Shown piece by piece: positions 18,257 to 27,295 of a stretch of 64,000 nucleotides of DNA. This stretch comes from Crateriforma conspicua (lineage in GTDB: Bacteria; Planctomycetota; Planctomycetia; Pirellulales; Pirellulaceae). Numbering within the stretch: position 1 is the first letter of the stretch; every line of letters starts with the position of its first letter. Both the position numbers and the translations under genes were made by a program. The stretch lies in assembly GCF_007752935.1 (NCBI RefSeq), contig NZ_CP036319.1:6304501-6368500 (forward strand), given 5' to 3'. The notes below the pieces were generated by a model. It was not told the origin of the DNA and ran no database searches. It was given only the letters and a program-made list of their open reading frames with translations.

Positions 18257-19579
18257 ATGTCCCACCGCCCCTCCTCGATTTCCCGCCGCCAATTTCAAAA
18301 GTCCGCATCGACAACGTTCGTACTTTCCGCCGCCACGGCGGCTTCATCGGCTCGCGCAGCGGGTTCCAACGACCGAGTCTCGCTCGGGTTCATTGGCGTC
18401 GCCAATCGCGGTGGCCAGTTGATGAAGGCCTTTGCCGAACACCAGGATTGTTCCCCAGACTATTTGTGCGACGTCGATTCGAAAACGTTAGAAAAGGCCG
18501 CTAAGCAAACGGGTGGTTCTCCCAAAACCACCGCCGATTATCGCAAAGTCATCGATGACGATTCGATTGATGCGATTGTCATTGCGACCCCCGATCACTG
18601 GCACGCCATTCAGTGCATCAGCGGATGCGCCGCCGGCAAAGACGTGTACGTGGAAAAACCCCTGGCGGTCACCATTCACGAAGGCCGCGCCATGGTCGAC
18701 GCGGCACGCAAGTACGACCGAATCGTCCAGGTGGGTACGCATCGTCGTAGCAGCGGACTTTATCAAGAATTGTCACAACGGATCCAAAACGGCTTGCTGG
18801 GCAAAGTGTGCATGTCGCGGGCGTTCCGATTAAGCAACATGGCGCCCGATGGCATTGGACGTCGTCCCGCGATGACGCCGCCGGAACACTTGGACTGGGA
18901 CATGTGGTTGGGCCCTCGCGCCCAGCGGCCCTATCAAGACAACATCGCGCCCTACAAATTCCGTTGGTGGCAAGACTACAGTTCACAAATGGGCAACTGG
19001 GGCGTGCACTACCTGGACGCCATTCGCTGGTGTATCGGCGAAGAGGCCCCGTCCAGCGTTTGCGCGATGGGCGGTCAATTTGCGATCGACGACGATCGTA
19101 CGATTCCCGATACGATGGAGGTCACCTTTCAATTCCCGTCGGGCCGATTGGCTGTGTTCGGCCAGTACGAAACCAGTGGCAATCCGATGATGCCGACCGG
19201 CGAGATCGAATTGCGGGGAACGCTGGGGACCGCATATGTCAGCGAACGCACCTACGAGATCATTCCCGAACGTCGTGGCCAATTTGCCACAGAACACCCG
19301 ATGGCCAAACCTGAAAAAGGCACCGAAGATTCCAGCAACCATCACCTGACATCCAACCACGCCAGGAATTTTCTGGACTGCATGCGTAGCCGACGGCAAC
19401 CCAATGCCGATGTCGAAATTGGTCACCGCAGCACGACCTTCTGCCATTTGGCCAATATCTCTTTGAAAGTCGGACGCCGGTTGCAGTGGGACGCCGATGC
19501 GGAACGCTTCGTCGGTGACGATGACGCCAACGCGATGCTGCACTACGAATATCGCAAACCGTGGAAGTTGCCGGTCTGA
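18257..19579 (+). CDS. Gfo/Idh/MocA family oxidoreductase, Tat-exported
   Basis: A 440-residue protein with a twin-arginine signal, SRRQFQKSASTTFVLSAATA, at residues about 8-27. The Rossmann domain starts SLGFIGVANRGGQLMKAF, where the glycine motif is weak. The catalytic-region signature EKPLAVTIHEGRAMVDAA is clear. The C-terminal substrate domain contains WWQDYSSQMGNWGVHYLDAIRW. These NAD(P)-dependent enzymes act on sugars and inositols, and many Tat-secreted paralogues are found in Planctomycetes. The substrate is unknown. It is followed 10 bp later by the GYF/protease-like gene, so cotranscription is likely. Confidence 0.88.
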   Translation: MSHRPSSISRRQFQKSASTTFVLSAATAASSARAAGSNDRVSLGFIGVANRGGQLMKAFAEHQDCSPDYLCDVDSKTLEKAAKQTGGSPKTTADYRKVIDDDSIDAIVIATPDHWHAIQCISGCAAGKDVYVEKPLAVTIHEGRAMVDAARKYDRIVQVGTHRRSSGLYQELSQRIQNGLLGKVCMSRAFRLSNMAPDGIGRRPAMTPPEHLDWDMWLGPRAQRPYQDNIAPYKFRWWQDYSSQMGNWGVHYLDAIRWCIGEEAPSSVCAMGGQFAIDDDRTIPDTMEVTFQFPSGRLAVFGQYETSGNPMMPTGEIELRGTLGTAYVSERTYEIIPERRGQFATEHPMAKPEKGTEDSSNHHLTSNHARNFLDCMRSRRQPNADVEIGHRSTTFCHLANISLKVGRRLQWDADAERFVGDDDANAMLHYEYRKPWKLPV

Positions 19580-19589
19580 CTGATTGCCA

Positions 19590-21233
19590 ATGAACGACGC
19601 TGAACCGAAAAAGGACTGGGTCTATCGCGACGCCCGCAGCGAGAGCGACCCGATGACCGAACCGGAACTTCGTCGCTGGCTGATGAAGCTGCCCGATGAC
19701 CAGATGGACTTGTACCAGGTCCGTCAGGGCACCAGCGTGTGGCATTCGGCCCGGCAAGTGATGGCTCTGTTTCGACGTTTGGCCGAAACCGGCGTCTATG
19801 TCCGGCAAGGCGATGTCGTCCAAGGCCCATTCATCGTGCAGCGGGCCGCAAGGATGCTGCCCAAATGGAAAGTCGTTGACGGCGTCCTTTTTCGCGTCGG
19901 CCGACGCGGGTCTTGGATGACGGCGGATCAATTCGACACCTGGCTGTCCGGGCAAACCCGAGGCGGCGGCGACGGCGATTCTGCCACCGGCCATCACCCG
20001 GACGGATCGGCTGACGAAGATATTGTCGCCGCCCTGCCGGTATCCGACGCGCGGACATCGCCAGACAAGAATCGCCCGATTCCAGTGATCGCAGTCAGCA
20101 ATGACGACGCCAACGACGATGACGTGATCCCGGCGGTGGCCTATGTTCCCGGCCGACCAGCGGCTGTTTCCGATCAACCGGCACCTCACGTCGCAAACGT
20201 GGCTCCGGCCGCCGGGCCGTCATTCGATCCACTGGTTGCACCGGAGATGAACTTTCCGCCAAGCCCCGCCATGTCTTCCGCCGCGCGTCCGGTTGTGCCA
20301 CGTCGCGCGCGTTCGACATCGCACCGCAGCGGCAACGTGGGCCTGCTGGCCGCCGTGATTGCCGGTGGGCTGGTCATGCTGGCAATGATCGGCGGCGCTG
20401 GATGGTATGCCTACCAATCGATTGCCGAAACCTTGGCAAACCGTGGTGTCGATTCCAGCTTCGACGACAACGTGGACAATTCGGATGCCGCCATTTCTGG
20501 CCCGATGATTCGGTCCGATCGACCGGGCATGTTGGCATCCACACCGCGTCCCAGGTTCCGTGGACCGCCACAAATCACCCCGGGGACGCTTTATCGTCCG
20601 ACCTTCTTCACGTCCAACGACCAATCATCCGCCGGCACGGCGTTCATCGCGCGACTATCGGACACCGATCGCGATCCGATCGTGATCAGTGCATTGCATT
20701 TGCTTGGGACCGCTGGTGGATTCCCGCGTGATATTGTCGGGCGGGAGGTTCCAAATGTTTGGATGACCGTGGGTTTGGAAGATTGCGTCAACGGCGACTG
20801 GATCGAAAGTTTGGACGGACGCGTCCTGAACCTTCCACAAGCAAAGAATCTTCCGCAAACGTCACTGCATGGCGACGTCATTGCGTTTTACCCCAGCCCG
20901 TTGGATGCAAACCATGACCGTTTGGATCCGCTGACCATCGCGCCGGCAGGCCCCGCAACAGGTGACGTGGTTTGGCTGGTCTCCGAAGTGATCGGCAGCG
21001 ATTCACTGGCGCACCGTGGCGTGGTGCTGGGCGAAGAAGACGGTTGGCTGATGTACCGCTTTGATCGACGGCTGAACTTGACGGCCACCAGTGGTGCTCC
21101 CGTTGTCGATCAACAGCATCGGGTGATCGCGGTCAACGCCGGCGGCGGCGAAGACGGCGGGCGGACGATTGGCGTGGGCACTCCCGTATCGCGATTCCGC
21201 CGTGCCTTGGCGACCGCGAAACGTGGAAAATGA
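19590..21233 (+). CDS. Tandem GYF_2-like modules, TM and trypsin-like protease domain
   Basis: A 547-residue protein starting MNDAEPKKDW, 10 bp after the previous stop; an upstream ATG at 19584 adds two residues. The first 115 residues contain two GYF_2-like modules: DWVYRDARSESDPMTEPELRRWL and YVRQGDVVQGPFIVQRAARML. A disordered Pro/Ala linker and one TM (VGLLAAVIAGGLVMLAMIGG) follow. The C-terminal part looks like a trypsin fold. His370 lies in ISALHLLG and Ser501 in TSGAPVVDQQ, resembling catalytic His and Ser positions. The catalytic Asp is not assigned. It may be an active protease or a binding-only relative. Confidence 0.68.
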   Translation: MNDAEPKKDWVYRDARSESDPMTEPELRRWLMKLPDDQMDLYQVRQGTSVWHSARQVMALFRRLAETGVYVRQGDVVQGPFIVQRAARMLPKWKVVDGVLFRVGRRGSWMTADQFDTWLSGQTRGGGDGDSATGHHPDGSADEDIVAALPVSDARTSPDKNRPIPVIAVSNDDANDDDVIPAVAYVPGRPAAVSDQPAPHVANVAPAAGPSFDPLVAPEMNFPPSPAMSSAARPVVPRRARSTSHRSGNVGLLAAVIAGGLVMLAMIGGAGWYAYQSIAETLANRGVDSSFDDNVDNSDAAISGPMIRSDRPGMLASTPRPRFRGPPQITPGTLYRPTFFTSNDQSSAGTAFIARLSDTDRDPIVISALHLLGTAGGFPRDIVGREVPNVWMTVGLEDCVNGDWIESLDGRVLNLPQAKNLPQTSLHGDVIAFYPSPLDANHDRLDPLTIAPAGPATGDVVWLVSEVIGSDSLAHRGVVLGEEDGWLMYRFDRRLNLTATSGAPVVDQQHRVIAVNAGGGEDGGRTIGVGTPVSRFRRALATAKRGK

Positions 21234-21283
21234 ACCGCCAGCCTTGCCGGAATCGCCAAAGATCATCGCGGCATCCGGCTTGC

Positions 21284-21871
21284 CTAGTAAAGTTGCCACT
21301 GGCCGGCGGCTTCGAATGCGGCCGGATAGTGTTCCAGCCGCTGGGGCCGCGGGCTGTCGCGGGGCCACCAAACGGCCACCACATCAAATCGGCAAGGCGT
21401 CCCGACCAGACGTTTGCGTTTCAGATATCGCAGGGCCGCACGGGTGATCCGTGCCTGTTTTTGATCATCGACACGATCGGCCGGATGCCCCGGTTTTGTC
21501 GTTGCCAGCGTTTTCACTTCGACAAAAACGATCGTCCGTGCCCGACGATCGACGGCGATCAGGTCAATTTCGCCGCCACGATCCGATTCACTTTCGGCGA
21601 CAATCTGCAGCCGTTTCTGACGCAACAAACGCGCGGCGGCCTGTTCGCCGCGTCGGCCGATCGGACCATCATCATCGATTCCGCCGAACCGAATCGTGCG
21701 ATAGCGTTCGAGCAAGTCACCACGGATTCGGTCCAAGACATCCGCGACGATGTTGCGATTGATCGGCACAGCGTTGATTCGGATGGAGAAGATCCGCGTG
21801 GATTGATTCGCTGAACGGCGTTTTGCCGAGCAGCGATTCGCGAGCCATGCTAGGCGATGAGAGCTTCGCAT
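21284..21871 (-). CDS. YraN/UPF0102 family nuclease-fold protein
   Basis: Up to 195 residues. The conserved core begins GRRGEQAAARLLRQK and contains the PD-(D/E)xK-type motif GGEIDLIAVD, then VFVEVKT. It matches the UPF0102 (YraN) family, restriction-endonuclease-like proteins of unknown role. The start is uncertain: about 60 residues before the core have no similarity, and a GTG at 21769 would give a shorter, more typical protein. It is last in the ffh-rpsP-trmD-rplS direction, 62 bp after rplS, a common genomic location for yraN relatives. Confidence 0.75.
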   Translation of the reverse strand: MRSSHRLAWLANRCSAKRRSANQSTRIFSIRINAVPINRNIVADVLDRIRGDLLERYRTIRFGGIDDDGPIGRRGEQAAARLLRQKRLQIVAESESDRGGEIDLIAVDRRARTIVFVEVKTLATTKPGHPADRVDDQKQARITRAALRYLKRKRLVGTPCRFDVVAVWWPRDSPRPQRLEHYPAAFEAAGQWQLY

Positions 21872-21933
21872 TCCTCATGGTCCGGCGTCACCACCGGACT
21901 CACGGACGCGTTTTTTCGGTCGCCAGATCGAAT

Positions 21934-22287
21934 CTAGTTGCGGCGACGTTCTTTCAGACGCACGGCCTTACCGACGCGATCACGCAAGAAGTACAGCTTG
22001 GCGCGACGGACAACGCCACTGCGTTTGACTTCGACCTTCTCAATTCGCGGGCTGTGGATCGGGAATTTTCGTTCCACGCCTTCGCCGGCAACGATGCGAC
22101 GAACGGTGAACATTTCCTTGCTGCCGGATCCGCTCAGTGCGATCACGACGCCGCTGAAGACTTGGATGCGTTCTTTGTTGCCTTCCAAAATCTTCAGGTG
22201 AACGTCCACGGTGTCGCCGATTTCAAATTGCGGCGGGTTTTCTTTCATCGCGGTCTTTTCGACCAGGTCCAGTATGGCTTTGGACAT
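21934..22287 (-). CDS. rplS: 50S ribosomal protein L19 (bL19)
   Basis: A 117-residue protein of normal bL19 length. It contains [31 protein letters not shown] and [29 protein letters not shown], the standard bL19 core. It sits at the 30S-50S interface of the ribosome. It follows trmD by 111 bp, the classical gene order. Confidence 0.97.
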   Translation of the reverse strand: MSKAILDLVEKTAMKENPPQFEIGDTVDVHLKILEGNKERIQVFSGVVIALSGSGSKEMFTVRRIVAGEGVERKFPIHSPRIEKVEVKRSGVVRRAKLYFLRDRVGKAVRLKERRRN

Positions 22288-22398
22288 TGGTGGGTTCCTT
22301 GCTTAGCGGTATGTCTGGCTGAATGGTTGATGGGCAATGGGTGCCGTGTGTCCGGCCGGTCCGGGATTGAACCAAGATTGGGGAAACAGCTTTCGGTG

Positions 22399-23100
22399 TC
22401 AGGATTCGGCAGATTCGTCCAGCAGGTCACTGCGTCGTTGCATCGTTTTGTGGTGGGATTGTTCGGCCCGCCAGGCGGCGATTTTTTGGTGATCACCACT
22501 CAATAAAACGTCGGGAACGACATGACCTTCGAATTCGCGTGGTCGGGTGTACTGGGGAAACTCCAGCAACCGATTTCCACGGCTGAATGAATCGTCAAAG
22601 CTGCTTTGTTCGTCTCCTAGGACTCCGGGCAATAAACGGACAACGGCGTCAATGATGATCATGGCTGCGACTTCGCCTCCGTTCAGTACGAAGTCGCCGA
22701 CACTAATTTCTTCGGGCTGCAGGATGTCGTGCACGCGTTGGTCGAAACCTTCGTAACGTCCACACATCAGCAGCAAGCGTTTGCTGGTCGCCAGATCTTC
22801 GGCGACCCGTTGATCCAGTCGGCGCCCGGCGGGCGTCAACAGGATTTTTCTGGCCGGTGTGTCGTCCATGGCCTGCACGGAACGAACACAATTCACCGTC
22901 GGTTCGACTTGGATCAGCATCCCGGGTCCGCCGCCGAAAGGCCGATCGTCGACTTTTCGGTGCGGCGTGTCTTCGGCCCAATCCCGCAGGTTATGTCGGT
23001 GGATTTGGACCAAGTCACGTCGGATGGCTTTGTCCAGCAAGCTTTGCGTCAGATAGCCGTCAAAGATCGCCGGAAAAAGCGTGACGACATCGAACCTCAC
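22399..23100 (-). CDS. trmD: tRNA (guanine37-N1)-methyltransferase TrmD
   Basis: A 233-residue SPOUT-class methyltransferase that makes m1G37 in tRNAs. Diagnostic motifs are RKVDDRPFGGGPGMLIQVEP, LLMCGRYEGFDQRV and GDFVLNGGEVAAMIIIDAV, which include the trefoil-knot S-adenosylmethionine site. It overlaps the end of rpsP by 4 nt (ATGA), so the two are translationally coupled. rimM, which usually separates rpsP and trmD, is absent here. Confidence 0.97.
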   Translation of the reverse strand: MRFDVVTLFPAIFDGYLTQSLLDKAIRRDLVQIHRHNLRDWAEDTPHRKVDDRPFGGGPGMLIQVEPTVNCVRSVQAMDDTPARKILLTPAGRRLDQRVAEDLATSKRLLLMCGRYEGFDQRVHDILQPEEISVGDFVLNGGEVAAMIIIDAVVRLLPGVLGDEQSSFDDSFSRGNRLLEFPQYTRPREFEGHVVPDVLLSGDHQKIAAWRAEQSHHKTMQRRSDLLDESAES

Positions 23101-23546
23101 TCGCCGGCAGCTTCCGCGGCGGGTGCTTCACCGCCTTCGGCCGCCGCAGCTTCTTCGGCGGGTGCGGCGTCGTCAGCCGGTTTTTCTTCGGCCTTGGGTT
23201 CTTCCTTCTTGGCCGGCTGGGGTGCCGGCGGCGTGAAGGTGTATTCCTTTCGCTTGCCCAATCGCTCCAACGCGGCTTCACGAGCGGCCAGATGCGTGCC
23301 CTCAGTGCCGTATTTCTTGATCAGCACGCCGACTTTGTCGCTTGGGCGAGCCCCCACGGACAGCCAATAATCCACACGGTCAGCTTTCAGCGTCACACGG
23401 GCATCGGTTTCCGGACACATCGGGTCGTAGTAACCCAATTCCTCGATCACACGACCGTCACGCGGACTGCGTTGGTCCATCGCACAGATACGGAAGAACG
23501 GACGGTGCGTCCGTCCCATTTTTTTCATTCGAATTCGTACAGCCAC
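23097..23546 (-). CDS. rpsP: 30S ribosomal protein S16 (bS16) with long acidic C-terminal tail
   Basis: The first 85 or so residues are a standard bS16: AVRIRMKKMGRTHRPFFRI and YYDPMCPETD. The remaining 60 or so residues form a low-complexity tail rich in Ala, Glu, Pro and Lys. At 149 aa the protein is much longer than the usual 80-90 residues. The start 258 bp after ffh has the normal start sequence. Stop and trmD start overlap by 4 nt. Confidence 0.95.
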   Translation of the reverse strand: MAVRIRMKKMGRTHRPFFRICAMDQRSPRDGRVIEELGYYDPMCPETDARVTLKADRVDYWLSVGARPSDKVGVLIKKYGTEGTHLAAREAALERLGKRKEYTFTPPAPQPAKKEEPKAEEKPADDAAPAEEAAAAEGGEAPAAEAAGE

Positions 23547-23804
23547 TGTCGGTTCGGCTCCTAACGGAAAATGAGTGATCAGAGGATCAGGTCAGACTGC
23601 CTGGGCGGCATTGAATCGGGTCAGGGTTTCCGGACGTGTTGCCGGTAAACTGTCCTGTCCTGCCTTGCCCGGGTCGGTGCCGCAGCATTCACGGCATCTG
23701 AAAACATCCGCCCGGCCGGTCCATACCGGCGGCGCGGACCGCAGAGTGTGTGCGGCGGTCCCAAAATTTTCAAGGGGAAATTACGTCGCCGGTCCCGCGA
23801 ATGC

Positions 23805-25289
23805 CTAGCGTTTTCCCTTTTTCCGCTTCATCCGTCGCATCAGTTTGTCGCGTTCCTTGCGTTGCTTGGCCTTTTCGGCCGGCGACAGACGTTTTCCGGT
23901 CCCCTTGCTGACCTTGACCGCCCCCATCCCACGCGGATCGGTCATCGCACCGCTGGCCTGCAGTTGCTGCATCATTTTCATCCGGTCGCCGGCACCTTTG
24001 CCCGCCATCATTTGCATGACCGGTTTCATCATCTCAAACTGCTTGACCAACTGTGACACGACGGGGGTTTGCACGCCGGCTCCCTTGGCGATCCGTGTCC
24101 GGCGGGCGGCGTCGATCAGCTTGGGATTCTTGCGTTCATCCTGGGTCATGCTGTTGATGGCGCCGATGGTTTGCTTGATACCGCCGGCCGCTTCTTCGCT
24201 TTCCATGACTTCTTTGAACTGATTCATCCCCGGCATCAGCGACATCATTTTGCCCATCAGTCCCGGTTTGGCCACCTTTTCCATCATGTTCTTGAAATCG
24301 TCCAACGTGAAATCACCGGAAGCCATCTTGGCCTCCATTTCCTCACGTTCTTTTTCGTCGACGATTCGGTGAGCTTCCCGGGCGGCCGCCACGATGTCGC
24401 CCATCTGCAGAATGCGGCTGGCCATCCCGTCGGGCCGAAAGGGCTCGAGCGCATCAAAGTGCTCGCCGGTCCCCATGAATTTGATCGGCACCCCGGTGAC
24501 GTGCTTGACCGACAGCAACGCACCGCCGCGGGCGTCCCCGTCCAACTTGGTCATCACCACGCCGTCCAGTTCCAACGCCTCGTTGAAGGCGCCGGCACTT
24601 TGCACCGCGTCTTGACCGGTCATGCCGTCGACGACCAGATAGACCTGATCGGGACTGACGCGTTTGTCGATCCGTTGCAATTCGGCCATCAATTCATCGT
24701 CGATGGCCAATCGACCGGCGGTGTCCAAGATCACCACGCGGGCGTCTTCCGCGTTGGCTTTGTCCACCCCCGCCTTGCAGACCTGAACAGGATTCTTGTT
24801 TTCGCTGTCGCTGTAGACCGGCACATTCAACTGGCGGCCGATGACGTGCAGTTGTTCGATCGCGGCGGGCCGCTGGAGGTCAGCGGCGACCAGCAAGGGC
24901 TTGATGTTTTCTTCCAACAACAACTGAGCCAGCTTGCCACAAGTCGTCGTCTTTCCGCTTCCCTGCAACCCGCACAGCATGATGATGGTCGGGCCATCTT
25001 TTTTCAGGTGCAGCGACGTGTCCACCGGCCCCAACAGCGACACCAATTCGTCGTGAACGATCCGCACCAATTCCTCGTGCGGCCGCAACGACAACAGCAC
25101 CCGTTTGCCCAGCGCCCTCTCGGACACGTGCGACATGAATTCTTCGATGACCGAATAGCTGACGTCGGCGTCCAACAGGGACTGTTTGACCAGCTCCAAT
25201 CCCTCCCGCATGTTGCTTTCAGTCAGCTTGCCTTTGCCCGACAGCGACTTAAACGCACCTTGCAATCCGTCCGAAAGGGATTCAAACAC
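23805..25289 (-). CDS. ffh: Signal recognition particle protein Ffh
   Basis: A 494-residue SRP GTPase that targets membrane proteins to FtsY. The NG domain has G1 GLQGSGKTTTCGKLA, G3 DTAGR and G4 TKLDGDARGG. The M domain is Met-rich, with the SRP-RNA-binding segment RTRIAKGAGVQTPVVSQLVKQFEMM and C-terminal lysine-rich KRKKGKR. It is a normal length. It begins the minus-strand ffh-rpsP-trmD-rplS block. I did not find the 4.5S RNA gene in the window. Confidence 0.97.
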   Translation of the reverse strand: MFESLSDGLQGAFKSLSGKGKLTESNMREGLELVKQSLLDADVSYSVIEEFMSHVSERALGKRVLLSLRPHEELVRIVHDELVSLLGPVDTSLHLKKDGPTIIMLCGLQGSGKTTTCGKLAQLLLEENIKPLLVAADLQRPAAIEQLHVIGRQLNVPVYSDSENKNPVQVCKAGVDKANAEDARVVILDTAGRLAIDDELMAELQRIDKRVSPDQVYLVVDGMTGQDAVQSAGAFNEALELDGVVMTKLDGDARGGALLSVKHVTGVPIKFMGTGEHFDALEPFRPDGMASRILQMGDIVAAAREAHRIVDEKEREEMEAKMASGDFTLDDFKNMMEKVAKPGLMGKMMSLMPGMNQFKEVMESEEAAGGIKQTIGAINSMTQDERKNPKLIDAARRTRIAKGAGVQTPVVSQLVKQFEMMKPVMQMMAGKGAGDRMKMMQQLQASGAMTDPRGMGAVKVSKGTGKRLSPAEKAKQRKERDKLMRRMKRKKGKR

Positions 25290-25632
25290 GACTGGAAAGT
25301 CTCCAAAAAAAGGGCGGGAAAACGTGGGCGGATCCTGAATAGACCGGTGGGCGGAAACCGCGGATCCGGAGTGAAGTGTAGAAGCGCCCCGAATCGAGGG
25401 CCACCGCCGAAAACCACAGAATCCCAGGCCGACCGCCCGCGGTGGGTCTTTCTTGGGGTGGCCAAGCCATCCGAATCAGCCACACAAGGGTGATCAAAAG
25501 TCACAGAACGGACTTGTCACTTTTCAATTTGAACGTCCCCGACCAGACTATCTCGATCCTTCGGTGCCGAATCGAAGCCCAGGCCCGACTGGACCGTCCC
25601 CGGCAACATCACCCTGCCCTGCACGCCAGCTG
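25290..25632. other. Intergenic region between ffh and the carbonic anhydrase gene
   Basis: About 340 bp between divergent starts. The upstream open-frame extension of the carbonic anhydrase (to 25453) has Pro/Ser-rich, signal-less composition and no similarity to the family, so I treat it as non-coding. An A-rich run, about 25307-25314, lies near the ffh start. I see no convincing RNA gene or hairpin. Confidence 0.45.
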
Positions 25633-26418
25633 ATGAAACGATCCAATCCCCAAACGCTGATTGCCATCACCACCACCGCGGCGATCACGGCACTGATTTG
25701 TCTGAGCGTGGACCCTCGCGGCGGCCGACAAGCCGGCGCCCAGTCGCCACCCACCGAAACCGAATCGGCCGAAACGGATTCGGCGAGCGACCGAAAGACT
25801 GAATCGAAAACCGCCGTCCAACAAGGGCCCAAGGCCGACGACGTTCTGAAAGACCTGGTTGACGGCAATCAACGATTCGTCGCGGGGGAAAGCCGCCATC
25901 CGCACGAATCAAAAAACTGGCGTGCCAGTTTGGAGGCGTCCCAGTCCCCCAAAGCCGTCATCTTGGGCTGTGCCGATTCGCGTGTGCCGCCGGAAATCAT
26001 CTTGGACCAAGGCTTGGGCGATTTGTTCGTCGTCCGCGTCGCGGGGAACGTCGTCGACACCGATGTGACCGCGTCGATCGAATACGCCGTCGATCACTGT
26101 GGCACCAACTTGGTCGTGGTCATGGGCCACACTGGCTGTGGCGCTGTGACCGCGGCACACCAGCATTTGATTCGTGAGGTCAACGAAACCGATGAAATCG
26201 AAACCCTGCTGTATCGCATCGAACCGGCACTGGAAAAGGTGGACCGAAGCAAAGCGTTGCACGAGCAAATCAACGAAGGCGTGCGTCACAACGTCGAATT
26301 GTCGGTCCGGCGGCTGAAGGAAGTGCCCGACCTGATGAAAAGCCTTCGGCACCGCGACTTGATGATCGTCGGCGCCGTCTATGACCTGCATTCCGGCAAG
26401 GTCGAGTTCTTGAAATAG
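25633..26418 (+). CDS. Exported beta-class carbonic anhydrase
   Basis: The ATG at 25633 gives 261 residues starting with a signal peptide (LIAITTTAAITALICL). Zinc and catalytic-dyad motifs are complete: GCADSR (Cys113, Asp115, Arg117) and GHTGCG (His166, Cys169). It interconverts CO2 and bicarbonate. An acidic, Ser/Thr/Glu-rich linker precedes the enzyme domain (about residue 65 on). Most beta carbonic anhydrases are cytoplasmic, so export here is notable. The upstream start at 25453 would add 60 residues that bury the signal and is not favoured. Confidence 0.9.
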   Translation: MKRSNPQTLIAITTTAAITALICLSVDPRGGRQAGAQSPPTETESAETDSASDRKTESKTAVQQGPKADDVLKDLVDGNQRFVAGESRHPHESKNWRASLEASQSPKAVILGCADSRVPPEIILDQGLGDLFVVRVAGNVVDTDVTASIEYAVDHCGTNLVVVMGHTGCGAVTAAHQHLIREVNETDEIETLLYRIEPALEKVDRSKALHEQINEGVRHNVELSVRRLKEVPDLMKSLRHRDLMIVGAVYDLHSGKVEFLK

Positions 26419-26440
26419 ACACCGGCGCGCCCATCGGTGT
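26419..26440. terminator. Short hairpin between convergent carbonic anhydrase and hisN-like genes
   Basis: A 6-bp stem, ACACCG (26419-26424) with CGGTGT (26435-26440), immediately after the carbonic anhydrase stop. It is weak, with no U-tract, so a terminator role is only possible. Confidence 0.3.
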
Positions 26441-26452
26441 ACGCCGACAGAT

Positions 26453-27295
26453 TCAATCGGCAAGGTGTTTCAGCACGGCATCATGGATCACGCCATTGGT
26501 CCCCAGCCCGTTGCCGCCCTGTGCGGTCACCTGCCCGGACCAATCGGTGAAACGTCCGCCGGCTTCGACGACCACGGGCAACACGGCCGCGACATCCCAG
26601 GCGTTGCAAATCGGATCGACCATCAAATCCGCCCGCCCCGTGGCGACCAACAGGTACCCGTAACCGTCGCCCCACGTTCGCGTGATCCAAGCTTGTTTTT
26701 CCAAGCTTTGATAGGCCGCCGCGGCGCCCTGTTCGGCGAACGAATCGACCTGACTGGTCACGAACACCGACCGCCCCAGATCGTCTTTTTTCGAAACGCC
26801 TGCCGCGGCCCACTGCAGATCGGTCCCGACCGTCGTTGCATCCGCACCGCGCGGCAGTTCGCTGGCATGCCAACAACCATGCCCGATCGCGGCCGCGGCA
26901 ATTTCCCCCAACGCGGGAATAAAAATGACACCGCCCAACGGTTGGCCGTCCATCTCCAACGCCAACAAGGTCGAATACAGGGGCACGCCGCAAACGAACG
27001 ACTTGGTTCCGTCGATCGGATCGACCGTCCAGCGATACGCCGAAGTGCCCTCCTGGGTCGGAAATTCTTCGCCTTGGATGGTGTCATCGGCAAAGCGTTC
27101 ACCGACCAGCCGACGCGTCAACTGTTCCGCTTCGCGGTCGGCCACCGTCACGGGCGAATCGTCGGACTTGGCAATCACATCCAAGTCGTCCGCCTGGTAA
27201 TAACGCAGCGTGTGTCGGCCGGCGGCAATGGCGATGTCGATCATCGCGGTCAGGCGGCCTTCGTGTAGCTCGGTCCAGTGACGGGGATCGTTCAT
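26453..27295 (-). CDS. Inositol-monophosphatase-family phosphatase, HisN-like histidinol-phosphatase
   Basis: A 280-residue protein from the ATG at 27295 (an upstream TTG at 27301 is possible). The Mg-dependent phosphatase motifs are complete: EEFP, WTVDPIDGTKSF, and near the C-terminus WDVAAVLPVVVEAGG. Spacing and the AYRWTVDPIDGTKSFVCGVPLY segment favour the HisN type that removes phosphate from histidinol phosphate in histidine synthesis. An inositol- or 3'(2'),5'-bisphosphate nucleotidase is the alternative. It is cytoplasmic. No other his gene is nearby. It follows lspA by 139 bp. Confidence 0.85.
   Translation of the reverse strand: MNDPRHWTELHEGRLTAMIDIAIAAGRHTLRYYQADDLDVIAKSDDSPVTVADREAEQLTRRLVGERFADDTIQGEEFPTQEGTSAYRWTVDPIDGTKSFVCGVPLYSTLLALEMDGQPLGGVIFIPALGEIAAAAIGHGCWHASELPRGADATTVGTDLQWAAAGVSKKDDLGRSVFVTSQVDSFAEQGAAAAYQSLEKQAWITRTWGDGYGYLLVATGRADLMVDPICNAWDVAAVLPVVVEAGGRFTDWSGQVTAQGGNGLGTNGVIHDAVLKHLAD

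Noticed and set aside
23715-23790. Small hairpins between ffh and rpsP as a terminator or leader
   Set aside because: GCCGGT/ACCGGC (23715-23730) and a GGACCGC/GCGGTCC pair lie in the gap, but both are short and lack U-tracts in the minus direction, so I cannot assign a role.
24069-25493. Long plus-strand open frame opposite ffh
   Set aside because: It is the complement of a well-conserved SRP GTPase; His/Gln/Arg-rich composition marks it as a shadow.
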